Source of the DNA: Ophiura sarsii
Lineage: Eukaryota; Echinodermata; Ophiuroidea; Amphilepidida; Ophiuridae
Direction: 5' to 3'
DNA: 64,000 nucleotides
Assembly (NCBI GenBank): GCA_035610835.1
Contig: CM069457.1
Span: 20,454,658-20,518,657, forward strand
Made by a program: the position numbers and the translations under genes. This document shows positions 35,134 through 46,969 of the stretch, in pieces. The notes under the pieces were generated by a model. That model ran no database searches and had not been told where the DNA came from. It was given only the letters and a program-made list of their open reading frames with translations. Each line of letters starts with the position of its first letter. The first letter of the stretch is position 1.

Positions 35134-35136
<3 letters not shown>

Positions 35137-35139
35137 TTA

Positions 35140-36729
35140 TATACACACGGTTATGGTCGAAAAATGCGCAGGAGACATGGTTATCGTCGATTTTTTCAGG
35201 TTGTGGTCGATTGACACGGTTATGGTCCAATTTTCTACCATAACCATGTCTCTTGAGCTATTTTTACGCCCGTATTTTTTTCATGTATAGCGCCATCTGC
35301 CGATAAGAAGCCGATAATAACACTATTTCAAAAACCATTTAAAAACCTAGTCACGAACGTAGGTGGCTCCATCATTTTAGCCTAGGTTGACTGACTGACT
35401 CAGGTTAACTAAATACCAAGTAAGTTTTCGTATTCATTTTGCTGAAATCTGGAATCGGCTGATTATAATCGTAAGATATCATGATATTACATGTTAAAAA
35501 CTCACGGTCGATGACCGCAATTGCGGCGGTCATCGACGCCGCAGTGTTGATTTTCCCCAAAATTGTAAACAGTTTTCTAGACACGTTTTTGCTGCAAAAT
35601 GCAAGTGCAACCTTGCCGAATTCAACAGTGTTAATTCTTTACGATAAATTAGTTTAAAAAGGTATTGTCAGGCGGGTGCCACTGTACACAGACTCCCATT
35701 GCCGAAATTGAAGCCTCTAGCGCATGGGGTGCTCAGTGGTCATTACAAGGGGGGTATCATGCGCGTCCAAGGACTTTCAAAAAGTACCCTAAATAAGTAA
35801 TTGCATAAATGTGAAAAAGTACCCCCTAAACAAGTAAGGACAGTGTTTTACATACCCTAAGGCTTTAAGCAAGTAATTTCAGTATTTTCATACCCTAAAC
35901 AAGTAATCCAAATACTTTGATACCCTAACGTACCCTAAGCACGTAATTTGTATATTTTGAATCCTAACAAAGAACGATGCACTCTAAACACTGATTTTTC
36001 TTCCCGTTTTGGTAGTATGAAACAAAAGGTGTTCAAGATCAGATCTCTTGAACCCGCTCTTGAACATAACCTGAAAGAATATAATCCAAGACGAATGAAA
36101 CAAAATAATGTTTTCTCTGTTTACTCTCCGTACGCGTCAAACCATAAATACTGGCTCCCCGACTGGCTCTCCAATATGGCTCTCCAGTATTTATGGTCAA
36201 ACATTACACTGGATACATGTGCTGCTGCGCGGATCATCTGGGCGATAAGACACAAAGATAAACTACTAATCTCGCCCAAATACATAATATTTCTCCATTC
36301 CTCCATATTCATTAAAGCCAAATGAATATATTGGGCGCTTTATTATTGGCCAGAACGGTCAATATTTCTGGCAACGCCAAATAAGCTTGGTCTTTAACAA
36401 GTCCGGGGAGCAAGCCGTATTCTACTTTTACATACGCACGATACCCCTTTTGTTGCGATGAAGACTATAAATTGGCGAGACTTGAATTGAATTGCGACGG
36501 AAACAGATTGAGGAATATCGCGGCTATTCAAAAATTCTCATAGATTGAAGAAAATAAGGACCCTAAATACGTAAGACCATTGTATGAAAAGTATACCCTT
36601 TTTCCTGATTTTCCTTGTTTTGATACCCTAAACACGTTACGTACGTATCGTGCCCCGGCTTCAAAAACCACCCTAATTACGTGATTTCTTGGACGCGCAT
36701 GATACCCTACTTTCAATAACCACTGAGCA
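35140..36729. other. Repetitive or unrecognised DNA
   Basis: Short repeated words occur: CACGGTTATGGTC at about 35150-35225 and the CCCTAAACAAGTAA type at about 35790-35940. No gene is supported; the frame 35948-36325 has no domain. Confidence 0.4.
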
Positions 36730-37153
36730 CAGGCCGCGATGAATTTTTATTTTTTAATAGCCCGATCGGGCAAGCTGTTGAGCAAAATAACTTGCCCGAA
36801 CCTTGCCCGAAATATTTTTGACTGGAAACTGAGCCGGGGTCATCGTCAGGTCATGAGGTATGCCGAGTGCTGACTATGCCAGGTTGAAATGCAAGATTGT
36901 ACATGTTTGTATTTGTTTACTACAGTCTACGGACAGTTTTATTTCTGTTTTTAAACAAAGTCAGCGACAATTTGATGAACTTTATTGTGGTAAGAATGAA
37001 ATCTGAAGCTTAGCTCTAGAGTCAATAGTCAACCCATTGCAGCATACTGAAAAAATGTGATTGCCCGAACGGGCACTGCTACTTGAAAATGTAGTAGCCC
37101 GAAATGAATAGCACTTGCCCCGGGCATTCGGGCAGCATAATTGTCGCAGCCTG
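36730..37153 (+). mobile_element. hAT-type MITE, copy 1, 424 bp
   Basis: Ends CAGGCCGCGAT and GTCGCAGCCTG are inverted. The 8-bp target duplication ACTGAGCA is perfect at 36722-36729 and 37154-37161. Subterminal words GCCCGATCGGGCAAG and GCCCGAACGGGCA repeat CCCGA/TCGGG motifs. An inverted copy of identical length lies at 56836-57259. CAGG termini with 8-bp duplications are characteristic of hAT elements. Confidence 0.93.
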
Positions 37154-37363
37154 ACTGAGCACCCCGGGCTCTAGCGTGACAGCGCCCCCGTTCCAAGAGT
37201 TACATCGCGCGTCTAAATTATGCTAATAAGTAACAAGAGTTACATCACGCGTCTAAAGTATGCTAATGAGAGTGCGCCGTCATCTCAAGAGTTACATCGC
37301 GCGTACTCACGCCCACATGCCCATATATGGGGAGGCTTCAATTTTGCGATTCGAATGTCCCCT

Positions 37364-37500
37364 CCCATTATATAAGCTCCCTGGTATTGTCCGAATACTT
37401 CGGCACTTTTTTCTGTGACAACTGCGTACAGCGTAAACACGGAAGTGCGTTGTAGAACAGCGTAACAACAGCGTCCCCTGTAATCCGATTGGCCGCGATC
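37364..37500 (+). mobile_element. Fragment of the GTCGTCGTCAG-type MITE
   Basis: CGAATACTTCGGCACTTTTT through ACACGGAAGTGCGTTGTAGA to ATCCGATTGGCCGCGATCG matches the left 60 percent of the element at 51363-51615. The right part is missing. Confidence 0.75.
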
Positions 37501-37572
37501 GTATCTATGGTAGGCATGTTCATAAAATTTTGAAAATAAAAATATCTCTTTGAAAATGGAATAGGGCCTACA

Positions 37573-37863
37573 TGGACAAGCGTCTAGCGAACGACCTTGG
37601 TAGCACGCCAATCAAATGCTTCAGCACAAAACAGCCAGGGACCTAGTGTTAATTATGCGCCTGCGCAACAGAATCGGTGATCGATTCAGAGCTTTGGCCG
37701 ACCGTGTGTGTGTGGATGCATCATATCATCAATCTTCCATTGGGGAAAAGTCGATTGGGAATAAGTCGATATTGCATCGATCACTGGATCTATTGTGTTG
37801 AAGACACAATAGCTGAAGCATTTGATTGGCGTGCTACCAAGGTCGTTCGCTAGACGCTTGTCT
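37573..37863. mobile_element. Palindrome-ended element, about 55-bp arms
   Basis: GACAAGCGTCTAGCGAACGA and CCTTGGTAGCACGCCAATCA at the left are exactly mirrored at 37811-37863, with a 180-base middle. It interrupts a second copy of the ATGTTCATAAAATTTTG element, whose start lies at 37513. Confidence 0.85.
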
Positions 37864-37903
37864 ACATGGAAACGAAGTATCTGAATCTGATTGAATACTT
37901 CGC

Positions 37904-38160
37904 AACATACTGAAATTTGACGGTCCAAATCAGTATGATTACAAAGAAATCGGTGAAATAACATCGAATTACCGCGAAAGGTGGTAACCACCAATATAGT
38001 TTGTGTACAACTCAATGGGCACATTTCACGGCATTCTTGTGCATCTAAAATAAGAACCACTGGAGTTATGCAACTCAAACTTTGGAATACAACTCTTTTA
38101 AGGATGATCTTTCATGTAGAATAGAAAACTTCAAGTTGAAAATCGGAACATCTACCTTTA
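37904..38160 (+). mobile_element. TTAA MITE family A, 5'-truncated copy
   Basis: Matches the right three quarters of the copy at 40301: ATACTGAAATTTGACGG, GGTGGTAACCACC, then AACATCTACCT followed by TTAA. Confidence 0.85.
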
Positions 38161-38204
38161 AATACACAGGACGTGTTAACTGTGCAACCCCTGCCCTGTG
38201 ACCT

Positions 38205-38575
38205 AGGTAGGCATGTTCATAAAATTTTGAAAATAAAACTATCTCTTTGAAACAAAGTACTTTACAATAAAAAATGATGGTTCAACCTTGTCTGCAGGCT
38301 GAATAATAAAAAAGTTATAACCAAAAGTAGTTTGCCTCATATTGCTGAAAACTGGGCAAGTCATGCACATTTTAAATCATTTTAGGTAAAGAAGGGTTTA
38401 CTTTCATGATGTCCAGTTGCTTGTGTGGGGTTATTTAGACATCCGTGAATACACCCAGCTTGTTTCGTACTTTTTCGCTGGATTTAGGAGTTTTCTACAT
38501 ATTTTGGTCAACTTTTTTCAAAAAAAATGTCGCCCTCTATAGTCAATGATATGAACATCCCTAACCTAGGACTGA
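38205..38575 (+). mobile_element. Element C (empty-site copy)
   Basis: Begins TAGGCATGTTCATAAAATTT and ends GATATGAACATCCCTAACC, an imperfect inverted pair. It shares GGTTCAACC(T/A)TGTC, AAGTTATAACCAAAAGTAGT and the end block with 51195-51765. At about 38440 it reads GGTTATTTAGACATCC where the 51-kb copy has a MITE inserted. Confidence 0.75.
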
Positions 38576-38639
38576 TGTGTGTACAGCCCACAGAATTATA
38601 AAGGAGAATACGGACGATTTTTTTGCCCTATCTCTTTAC

Positions 38640-38890
38640 GTGTAACGGGCGCCATTTTGGATTCCCACTATGGGGGGCAAATTGGAGGTATGTCGGTAAT
38701 TTTCGGAACTGCACAGAAAAGAACGAATGCAGCAGCGTGCGCACACTTGAGCCGTGTCTCTCTCCGCGTAAAACGCAGTCGTTGCGTGTATGGTTGCGTG
38801 GGCGCAATGGCGCGCACTATTCAAACGCCAGTGCAGTTTTCACGATCGTCACGCTAATCGAAAGGTGCCGCCATATTTGAACCGTATAAA
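38640..38890. repeat. GC- and CpG-rich repeat (related copy inverted at about 50870-50965)
   Basis: GGGCGCCATTTTGGATTC and CAAATTGGAGGTATGTCGGTA match the reverse complement of 50910-50965. CpG-rich with a YY1-like GCCATTTTG, so it could look like a promoter, but the second copy argues for a repeat. A GTAAGA at 38942 could be a donor of an unproved exon. Confidence 0.5.
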
Positions 38891-40300
38891 ATACCGCGCT
38901 ACACGGACGGTGACCGATTATCATGCTGATTTAATCAAAAGGTAAGATTTATTTTAAATATATGATACCGTATTTTGTTAAATCTTCTTACAAACAACTG
39001 ACAATGATCACTTAAAAAATATACGGCTGCAAACAGCGGTTTTTGTGAAGAAATGATTCACGGTGTAGGCCTAATTAATTGCCGCGGCCTATGTTTAACG
39101 AAACAAAACCAGAATGAAGCACAATTTGACTCAAGTGACTACTTTTCTTCAAGATACCGACCGTATTAGGTTCAATCTTCCTATTACCAACAACTTAGGC
39201 CTACCCATGAATCATGTAAATTGGATCAACCATTGTTTGCGGCCGTATATTTTAAAATATATTGCCGCTAAGCCTGTATTAAATATTTCAAACATTTCTA
39301 CATAATAAAGTACAACTATGACTCAAGTAATCAACTTTCCTTATGATAGTAGGCCTATATGATGCAAACGAGACAAAACAAACGTTTACTTATAAAGGCC
39401 TACATTTGGTTAATGTTTTTATGAACAAAGTCACTACTATTTTTACGAGCATATTTTCTGAAAAGTAGCACCCCCGTCTTCATGGTCTCAGTTACCTTAC
39501 GTGCCTAAATTGATCAAGCATACCCTTTTGAATACCAATGACAATCAAACCATCGGCATTTTGAAAGCCATTAATTAAGGCGATTAAGTTTGACATAAAA
39601 TTGAATGTTTCGGCTTTTACCGCAGCGACTTAAGAAAAGCACAACTATTTACTCAGGCCAAAAATACTCGGCCTATTATTGTATTAATCATGTTAATAGA
39701 ATAAGACTGGCTCATTATAGCAAAGTTTTGAGGTACGGTAGAATGGGTAGGCCTACTACATGTACGTTAGAAAAGAATTGTACCATCTGTCAACTTGATG
39801 GAATTGAACAGCTTTAGTGCCTCAAAAATAAACATACAATATACATATTTATCATAACGAACTATTTTAACTAAACTCTTATTATTTTCAGTAATTCGCT
39901 TTATGCGTCTTCAGGCTATCACCCTCTGAGTTGAGCAGTGGACCCTTTCCTATCTCGTCTTTATTCTCGCAGATCTGGGCTGTTGAGAGGTACGTAAGTC
40001 GTAATATGTATGTTAATGTTTTTTAATTGAGGCATGCAAGATTTCATGCATAAAATATTGCACACGCGTCTATTACGGCTTCAATGCATAAGCTGTTTAT
40101 TGAAATAGGCCTACATAAGTTATAACATTTAATAAAGTGAATATAAATTCAGGGAAGTTTCATTAACTAATATAATAATACTTAATATAGCGCATCAGCG
40201 GCATAAAAGCGATGTACAACCTAAGACCACACAATTCTACCCATTACCACAATTAAAAATCAATATAAAAAACGGTCTAAAATAAAGTTTGGAAATTAAT
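38891..40300. other. No proved gene; TAGGCCTA-rich
   Basis: A 98-base stretch at 39892-39989 is framed by TATTTTCAG and GTACGT, and one at 40874-40979 follows a strong CTTTCAG and is open to a TAA, but no consistent reading frame joins them. They might be exons of a non-coding transcript. TAGGCCTA occurs at 39066, 39196, 39350, 39748 and 40106. Confidence 0.3.
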
Positions 40301-40650
40301 TAAAGGTAGATGACCCGATCACATTTTCGTAACACAGAATTATTTCAAACATACGGAGATTTTCATATCATATGAAAGCTCGTATTTTCTCATCATCATA
40401 CTGAAATTTGACGGGCTAAATCGGTATAATCACGGAGAAATTGATGAAATAACGTCGAATTACCGCGAATGGTGGTAACCACCGATATAGTTTGTGTACT
40501 ACTCAATGGGTACAGTTCACAGCATCTTGTGCGTCTAAAATAAGAACCATTAGAGCTATGCAACTCAAACTTTGGAACACGACTTTTTTAAGGATGACCT
40601 TTCATGTAGAATAGAAAACTTCAAGTTGAAAATCGGAACATCTACCTTTA
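40301..40650 (+). mobile_element. TTAA MITE family A, full 350-bp copy
   Basis: TTAA-AGGTAGATGACCCGATC at the left, GATCGG-like inverted end CATCTACCT-TTAA at the right. Interior shared with four other copies in the window. Confidence 0.9.
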
Positions 40651-41089
40651 ACTTGATGAAATATACCAGAGAAAGAACGTGTTAATAAAGCACAAGAAGG
40701 ATTCAACAAAACTTGGGGAAATGCAGAAGTTTTCCCTGTTGATAAGGCCTGCAGACCTAACATGACATAGGATTGGGATTTTTTAAATACACAATACAAG
40801 ATCAAATTTGTATATAGGCCTATAAATACAACTAAACAATCCTATATATTATTATTAATTTTTTTTCTTTCAGCGACTCGATACAATCCGGCATCTCCAG
40901 TCAAGTTTGTGATTGCACCTAAAGATCTTTTGACTTCCAATCTTTCGAGCCTCAGACGCGTAGACGGACCTAAAAAATAACGGCCCCATCGGCATGATCG
41001 GTTGCGAATGATCTGTGCGGGTATGTTGCAGTAGGGAAAGCAGGGGAAAGGGGAACGCTCATATATGAGACAGACGGGGTGTACGCCGT

Positions 41090-41264
41090 ACTCTCTAAAT
41101 GTAAAAGAGCTAAAACTCACTCTTTTGAGAGCTCAGTAGGAGGGACAACTCTCTTTTGGAGTGAAGTTCACTCGTTTCTGGAGTGAAGTTCACTCTTTTC
41201 AGAGTGAGCTGTCCCTCCTAGAGCTCTCAAAAGAGTGAGTTTTAGCTCTTTTACATAGAGAGTA
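41090..41264. mobile_element. Hairpin MITE, nearly perfect palindrome
   Basis: TACTCTCTAAATGTAAAAGA, GCTAAAACTCACTCTTTTGA and GAGGGACA in the left arm are mirrored through 41264 around a small centre (CGTTTCTGG). Both ends carry TA, suiting a TA target duplication. It lies 540 bases upstream of the THAP gene. Confidence 0.9.
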
Positions 41265-41803
41265 TGGTAGCAACATTTACAATAAGGGCTATTTGGTAAG
41301 GCTATAACTGAAAGAGAGGTCTTCGAGCCTTGCGTTCTAAAACCCCAAATTTCGTTCACTGTTGTCAAATTTCATAAAATCCACTCAGTTCAGTTCCGAA
41401 GCAACCCCTTTTGGTAACCAAGGAAAAAAAATAAGCATTCATGAACTGGAAGCTTCTTTTCTTGAAAGATTATCCGTCTACTTTTTCCCTTTTTGGACAA
41501 AAGTAGCTCCCCGGTCCTATACTTTATACTGTGCAAAAACTGAAAACGCCAGGAGCTAAATCTTGGCAACTGTTGGGTAAAAATCTCCCAGAGCCCGCTT
41601 ATTTGTCTCCTTGTTGGTAACCCTGGGCATTGTGGGTATCGGCATGATTGTCACTGAGATTCTGTTGCCATGTTGAAACTGTTGTTAACTAGTGAACGTT
41701 ATAATATTATCCTCTTACATGGTGGGTAATTGGGTTTCCGTAATCAAATTTATAGAAATATTTATGCACAATTGAAATTTACATTTTGTTACAGAAATTC
41801 AAC

Positions 41804-41874
41804 ATGGTCAACGTTTGTGCATATTCAGGGTGTAGTAGCAATAGTACATTGGACAAGCATCTGTCATTTCACCG
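41804..41874 (+). CDS. THAP9-like gene exon 1 (start of THAP zinc finger)
   Basis: ATG in good context (CAACATGG); encodes MVNVCAYSGCSSNSTLDKHL then SFHR, split codon at a GTAAGT donor (41875). An acceptor-like TTGTTACAG just upstream suggests a 5' UTR exon further left. Confidence 0.88.
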
Positions 41875-44800
41875 GTAAGTTAAATATCTGGGGTTGTTTT
41901 GCTGAAATATTATATTTATAACAAAAGATATCGCTAGTTAAGTGTTCAAAAAATATTTCAAAAGGTCCTACAATTGTAAATTAAGTCAATTTTATCATTA
42001 TACTCAAGTCACTTCCAATTCTTCGGAGTGATGACTGATGAGGTAAATAATTAGACACGAGTTCCCATTGTTTGGATTAACATTACCACCTTTTTACACC
42101 TTAGTTCTTCTTATCTTTAAAGTTCTTACACTCTTAGAAAAAATGGTTCGTTTAAGAACCCTTTTTTGTCCCGCGGGGAGCACCTTTTGGCCTAAAAGGT
42201 TCTAAAAAGAACCTTAGAATGGTTCTTTGAAGAACTTTCAAATTTTAAATAAGACCTAAAGGTATATTTACTTTTTTGTTTTTATGTAATATGCAAATTC
42301 AAGAGAAATGTAAACAAATTTAATCCTTTTCAACTGTTAAAAATCATTTCTTCTTGGCTAAAAACATTTTTTACCGTTTTACCAAGAACCATTGAGGGTT
42401 CTCCATAATTTTTTCCCAAAAGGTTCTTGAAGCTTGAGGAACCATTTTCTTGGCTAAAGAACCCTTTTAGAACCTTTTTTGGTTCTAAAAGGAACCCTAT
42501 AGAAATTTCATTGGGTTCCTTTTAGAACCAAAAAAGGTTCTAAAAGGGTTCATCAATTAGGAAATATTTTCAAAAAAGTGTTGCTTCGGTAGCACGTGTT
42601 ACCGTTTTAGTTAACAACGGTCAATGGTTGCAATATTTTTTCCCTGAACGTTTGCATAGGCTTTGCACAACATAAATGTAAAATTAAATCTTTTGGAGCA
42701 TTTTTTAGTTTTTTTGCTCCGTCACATTTTCATGGAATCGCCCATATGAAGTAATTGGGTTTTTTCTTGGTTTTTTTATACTTATGTACATTTCTGTTTT
42801 GTAATTTTATTTGTTTGTTTGTTTGTTTGTTTCCTTATCTTTGTACGTACTTTGACTGTGACCATACCTATATATTTGGTGAATGTTAAATAATAAATAC
42901 ATTATTATTATTCGACATTTCAATAGAGATTATGCCCTGTACTAGAACATCTTTAGTTGGATTTTTCTTTTTACATTTTATATTTTTGAGCAAGGGTTTT
43001 TGTTTGTGAAAGTTATCCTGTATTTATTTCCGAATTGCCACGTACTATCAATGGTGTTTGCGTTTGATAAACGTTTCATCTTTATACATTTACAAAATGC
43101 GGTATCGGTTTGTAGACAAACGCAAATTGTTTATTAACATAATTCCTATAGCCTACAATCTCATGATTTGTGGCTGATTTAAAGATTTGTCCATTAAAAA
43201 AGCAAGAATTACAGTCATACGAAAACGCGGAAACATTTGAGGGCGCTTTTTTACAGGGTATCAAAGCCAGCCTTACTCACAGCCAGACCAGCGCGGTCAC
43301 GGTGAACGATACATTTTTGATCTCAAATTTACTTGTCCAAAATTAGGACCAAGTTTTTCTAGTTTGGTACTTGGAATAGTTTACGTCATGATTGGTATCG
43401 GCGATACAGCGATACCGTATCGCTGTTAAGATACAAATGTATAAAGGAATATGCTTGCATTGCATGGCGGAAAGCGTTTTAGGCTATTTATATTTTTTCA
43501 ATTATCGGTTTAATGTTTCAGATTTCCAAAAACAAACACATCGGCATTTACTCAATGGATAGCTGTAACCAATCGAGGGTCATCGTGGGTACCTACAGCT
43601 CACCATAGAATATGTAGCAAACATTTCAGCATGCACAGTGTCCATGTCACAGCTTGTGGTCGTAAGCGTATGGCCTCAAATACGATCCCATCGTGGAATG
43701 AGTTTGGAACGCCCAACAAAACACCTGCAAAGAAATATGCATATGATGACCCCAATTCCCCGCCCAATTCCCGCCCCGATCACACTTATGCAATGACACC
43801 CGAGACCAAATCTGTACGTGACATCAAAGCTGAGGTTAGATCTCTCAGGAGACGGATAATCTTTCAAGAAAAGAAGTTGGAGACACTAAACGATAGAGTA
43901 ACTAAGATGATGAATGCACCGGACACAGAGGGAATGCTGGAAGATGAACAAATGGAAATCTTGAAGAAGAATTTCGATGGTGTTCCGCTGGATTTATTCG
44001 CTAATGAATTATCTAATAAAGAGTCGTCACCTACCAACCGCAGATACAGTGAGAAAGTGAAAGAGTTTAGTCTCACCCTACACTACTATTCACCCAAAGC
44101 TTATGATTTTATGAGAACAGAGTTATGTCTTCCTCATCCTGACACGATTCGTTCATGGTGCTCTTCTATAGAATGCTCCCCGGGATTCCTTACACAGGTT
44201 ATCGCGAGTATTGGAGAAAACGCTAAAGGAAATCCTCTGCTTCAAGATTGCGCACTCCTCATAGATGCCATGGCTATACGCAAGGAAAAGATTTGGAACA
44301 GGCATCTACATAGGTTTGAGGGTTTCGTAGATTATGGAGCCGCATGCCCTGAAGACAACGAAACCATGGCAAAAGAGGCCCTTGTTTTCATGCTAGCTGG
44401 AAGCCATCGGCATTGGAAACATCCTATAGGATATTTCCTAGTTGACCATCCAACGGGCAAGGTCCAAGCGCAGCTGATCAAGGATTGCATCCAACTGGTA
44501 GCAGATCAAGGAATGAACGTAAATGCAATCATCTTTGACGGCTGTTATGCCAACCAATCAACGGCTCAAATTCTTGGAGCAAAACTTCAAGTCACGGATC
44601 CTCAACCCTGGTTTCCACATCCATCCAGAGTTGGAGAGAAAGTGTTCGTCATCATGGATGCTTGTCACATGCTGAAGTTAATGCGCAACATGTTGGCGGC
44701 AATGAAGACCATACAATCGAGCTCCGGGATAATACGATGGTATTATGTTGAACGCTTACATCAACTACAGGTTGAAGAAGGGGTAAAACTAGGAAACAGG

Positions 44801-46961
44801 CTGTCAAAAAAACACATCGAATGGGACAAAAGAAAAATGAACGTTAAAGTTGCTGCTCAAACTCTCAGTCGGTCCGTCGCAGATGCCATCGACTATCTCA
44901 GAATCGACGCAAAGCATCCCGACTTCAGAGGTAGTTCAGCGACGACTGAGTTCATGCGACAATGTGATCGGGTTTTCGACATGTTAAACAGTCGAACGGC
45001 TTACGGCGGGGAAGGCAAAAGTCCGTTGCGATTGTCTAATCAGCAAACATGGACAGCCAGGTTTGAAGAAATCAAGCAGTACCTGTTGTCGCTAAGAGAC
45101 ACTTCAAGCAACAAATATATCTACGAAGGCAGACGCAAAACCGGAATCGTTGGATTCATCGTGACGATGGTAAGCACACAACGCTTGGCATGTAAGCTTT
45201 TGACCCGAGAGGAGAGCCCCTACAGTTACGTGTTAACATATAGATGGTCTCAAGATTTGATCGAGCTCTTCTTCTGCAAAGTCCGCAGAAGAGGTGGCTG
45301 GAACAACAACCCTAATGTCCAGCAGTTTCGGTATGCCATGCGCAGGATACTTGCCAGAAACACAATCCAGACCTTAACTAAGGGTGGCAACTGTTTATCG
45401 CTGGATGCTCCTTCTCTGACCCTCTTCGCTCCAAGGCTACATCGTCGACGAGCTATGGAGGACGTAACAGAAGATGCCGATGAAGTGCGTGCACTACATG
45501 ATGTATTGGAGGATGACGATGAGACGGTAGACCCCACTGTACTGGATTCCAGTTTTGAAGTCGTATCGTCTGATGACAACTTCATCTATGACAACGCCCT
45601 CTATTATATCGCAGGTATGTTAGTGTTTCAGCTATAGACAAAGTCGTCTTGATTTCTTTATAGAGCAGCAGCAGTCAAAACTTAAATGTTCCCATGTTTT
45701 GAACCTCTTGGCATTTTCTTTGGCATAACCAGAAACTTATGCTGACCTCTTTAAGCGCAGCCAATCTTAGGAACGTTGCTAAAATAAAAAATAACTGAAA
45801 GCAATTATCTCGAAGTTTTGATCTTGGATACTAGGCCTATGCCTCTTTCATAGGGGTTGATGACATGACGTATGTGCAGAATTGAAAACAAAGTTAAACG
45901 TATGATAAAATAAGTTTTCTTTCCATCAAGTATAATATTTGTAATTGTACTTTATGCTTGTAGGATGTATCGCAAAGAAGTTGGGTATCCATACACAATG
46001 CGAGTTGTGCGAATCTGCACTTTATGAAGAAAGCGAGGAGTTTGTCTTCCCATCCTGTTCTACCTTGACCCAAAGAAAAAACAGAGGAGGCCTTCTGCGC
46101 CCATCTGCTGGAGTAGTAAAAGTTGTTTTCACGGCAGATCGCGCCTATCGGTAAGAAATCCAAAACAGTAAATAGTGTCCAATTTCAAAAGAATGCTTGA
46201 CTGGCTTTAAAGGGACACAATGTCATGTTGATTTTTTTATTTATTTTTTTAAAATTAATTTACTTCAGGATTCAAGATGAACATTAACATTTGCCATTAT
46301 TGTTGTTTCTCTACTAAAAGAAAAAACCCACCAGCAAAACTTGAATAAAACAATGTTTTAAATATGTTGGAATACCACCCTTAACCTTGTAAAATGCTGA
46401 TCGTCTAGATCAACATTTTTGAATCGACGTTTTGTTGTACAAAGAGGGCTGATTTTTCTTAATCCGTGTAAGTTCATACATGTAATACAATTGTGAAAAT
46501 ATACAAATCCCAGTTTTTATTATTATATGATGTAATTGAGGGCGCTGCCTCCACCACATCTTAGCCTTTGCCTATTAGTATAGGCCTAAAGCTTTTATAG
46601 ACCAATAATGAACTATGTGATGTTACAGTCTAAACCAATAGCATATAAATAAATGAAGGGGTTTGTTGTTTTCAGAGCGCTTGTCAAGTCCGGAGAAAAC
46701 AGAAAGGTCGACCAACGAGTTGAGATCAGTGTCAATCGCAGCCTAATTGCCCAGCGTGATCGACTCTTTCCATCTCTGATCAACCACTTTGATCACCAAT
46801 TCCAAGTTGAAGATGACCACCTAACCCAACTAATAAAGGGTATTGTTGGTATCTACGTACGTACCAAGTTGTATCACAGGGGTAAGCATGATACAATAGA
46901 GTCGCAAGGGACATCAGTTAGACACAAGCTTACCAAATTGATCTTATTCAGTAATCAGTAA
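41804..46961 (+). CDS. THAP9-like (P-element family) DNA transposase, intact, four exons
   Basis: Exons 41804-41874, 43522-45614, 45964-46150 and 46676-46961 join without a frame break (phases 2, 1, 2) into 878 codons, close to the usual THAP9 length of about 900. The THAP zinc finger (residues 1 to about 85) spans exons 1-2: C5-x4-C10, SFHRFPK, W, and CSKHFS supplying the last Cys and His. A coiled-coil-like charged segment follows (DIKAEVRSLRRRIIFQEKKL), then YSPKAYDFMRTELCLPHPDT, the RNase-H-like core with LLIDAMAIRK and AIIFDGCYANQ (first two acids), MDACHMLKLMRN, and SQDLIELFFCKVRRRGGWN (third acidic site and the conserved RRRGGWNNNP). Exons 3-4 supply the Cys-rich YIAG..KKL region and the RHKLTKLILFSNQ end. 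P-family enzymes cut and paste DNA using GTP; THAP9 is partly domesticated. I found no terminal inverted repeats, so gene versus mobile copy is open. AATAAA lies at 46964. Confidence 0.92.
42128..42552. mobile_element. GGTTCT-hairpin MITE in intron 1 of the THAP gene
   Basis: Begins ACACTCTTAGAAAAAATGGTTC, the same terminal word as the satellite element at 18462-21425. It contains many AAGAACC/GGTTCTT copies and a strong palindrome at 42461-42552 (GAACCCTTTTAGAACCTTTT mirrored). The expected right terminal word is missing, so it is truncated. Confidence 0.75.
42553..43521. other. Rest of THAP intron 1
   Basis: AT-rich, with a (GTTT)n run at about 42808-42832. Acceptor AATGTTTCAG ends at 43521. 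Confidence 0.6.
43522..45614 (+). CDS. THAP9-like gene exon 2 (rest of THAP domain and catalytic core)
   Basis: 2,093 bases. It starts inside the THAP domain and carries nearly all of the transposase core; the frame stays open through the donor (GCAG before GTATGT at 45615). An ATG at 43631 inside the exon starts the longest single-exon frame but is not the real start, because the THAP domain runs upstream of it. Confidence 0.92.
45964..46150 (+). CDS. THAP9-like gene exon 3
   Basis: Acceptor TGCTTGTAG; encodes CIAKKLGIHTQCELCESALY and ends RAYR at a GTAAGA donor (46151). The CxxC pair after YIAG is typical of P-family C-terminal regions. Confidence 0.87.
46676..46961 (+). CDS. THAP9-like gene exon 4 (last)
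   Basis: Acceptor TTGTTGTTTTCAG. Encodes HLTQLIKGIVGIYVRTKLY and RHKLTKLILFSNQ, then TAA at 46959-46961 with AATAAA at 46964-46969. Confidence 0.88.
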
Positions 46962-46963
46962 AC

Positions 46964-46969
46964 AATAAA
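46964..46969 (+). promoter_or_regulatory. Polyadenylation signal AATAAA
   Basis: Two bases after the THAP9-like stop codon, giving a very short 3' UTR if used. Confidence 0.6.

Noticed and set aside
38640..38890. CpG-rich promoter with YY1-like site
   Set aside because: A related inverted copy lies at about 50.9 kb, so a repeat explains it; promoter activity is not excluded but not supported.
39892..40979. Two possible exons (39892-39989 and 40874-40979)
   Set aside because: Good splice-like borders, but the joined frames hit a stop and no start codon or domain could be found.
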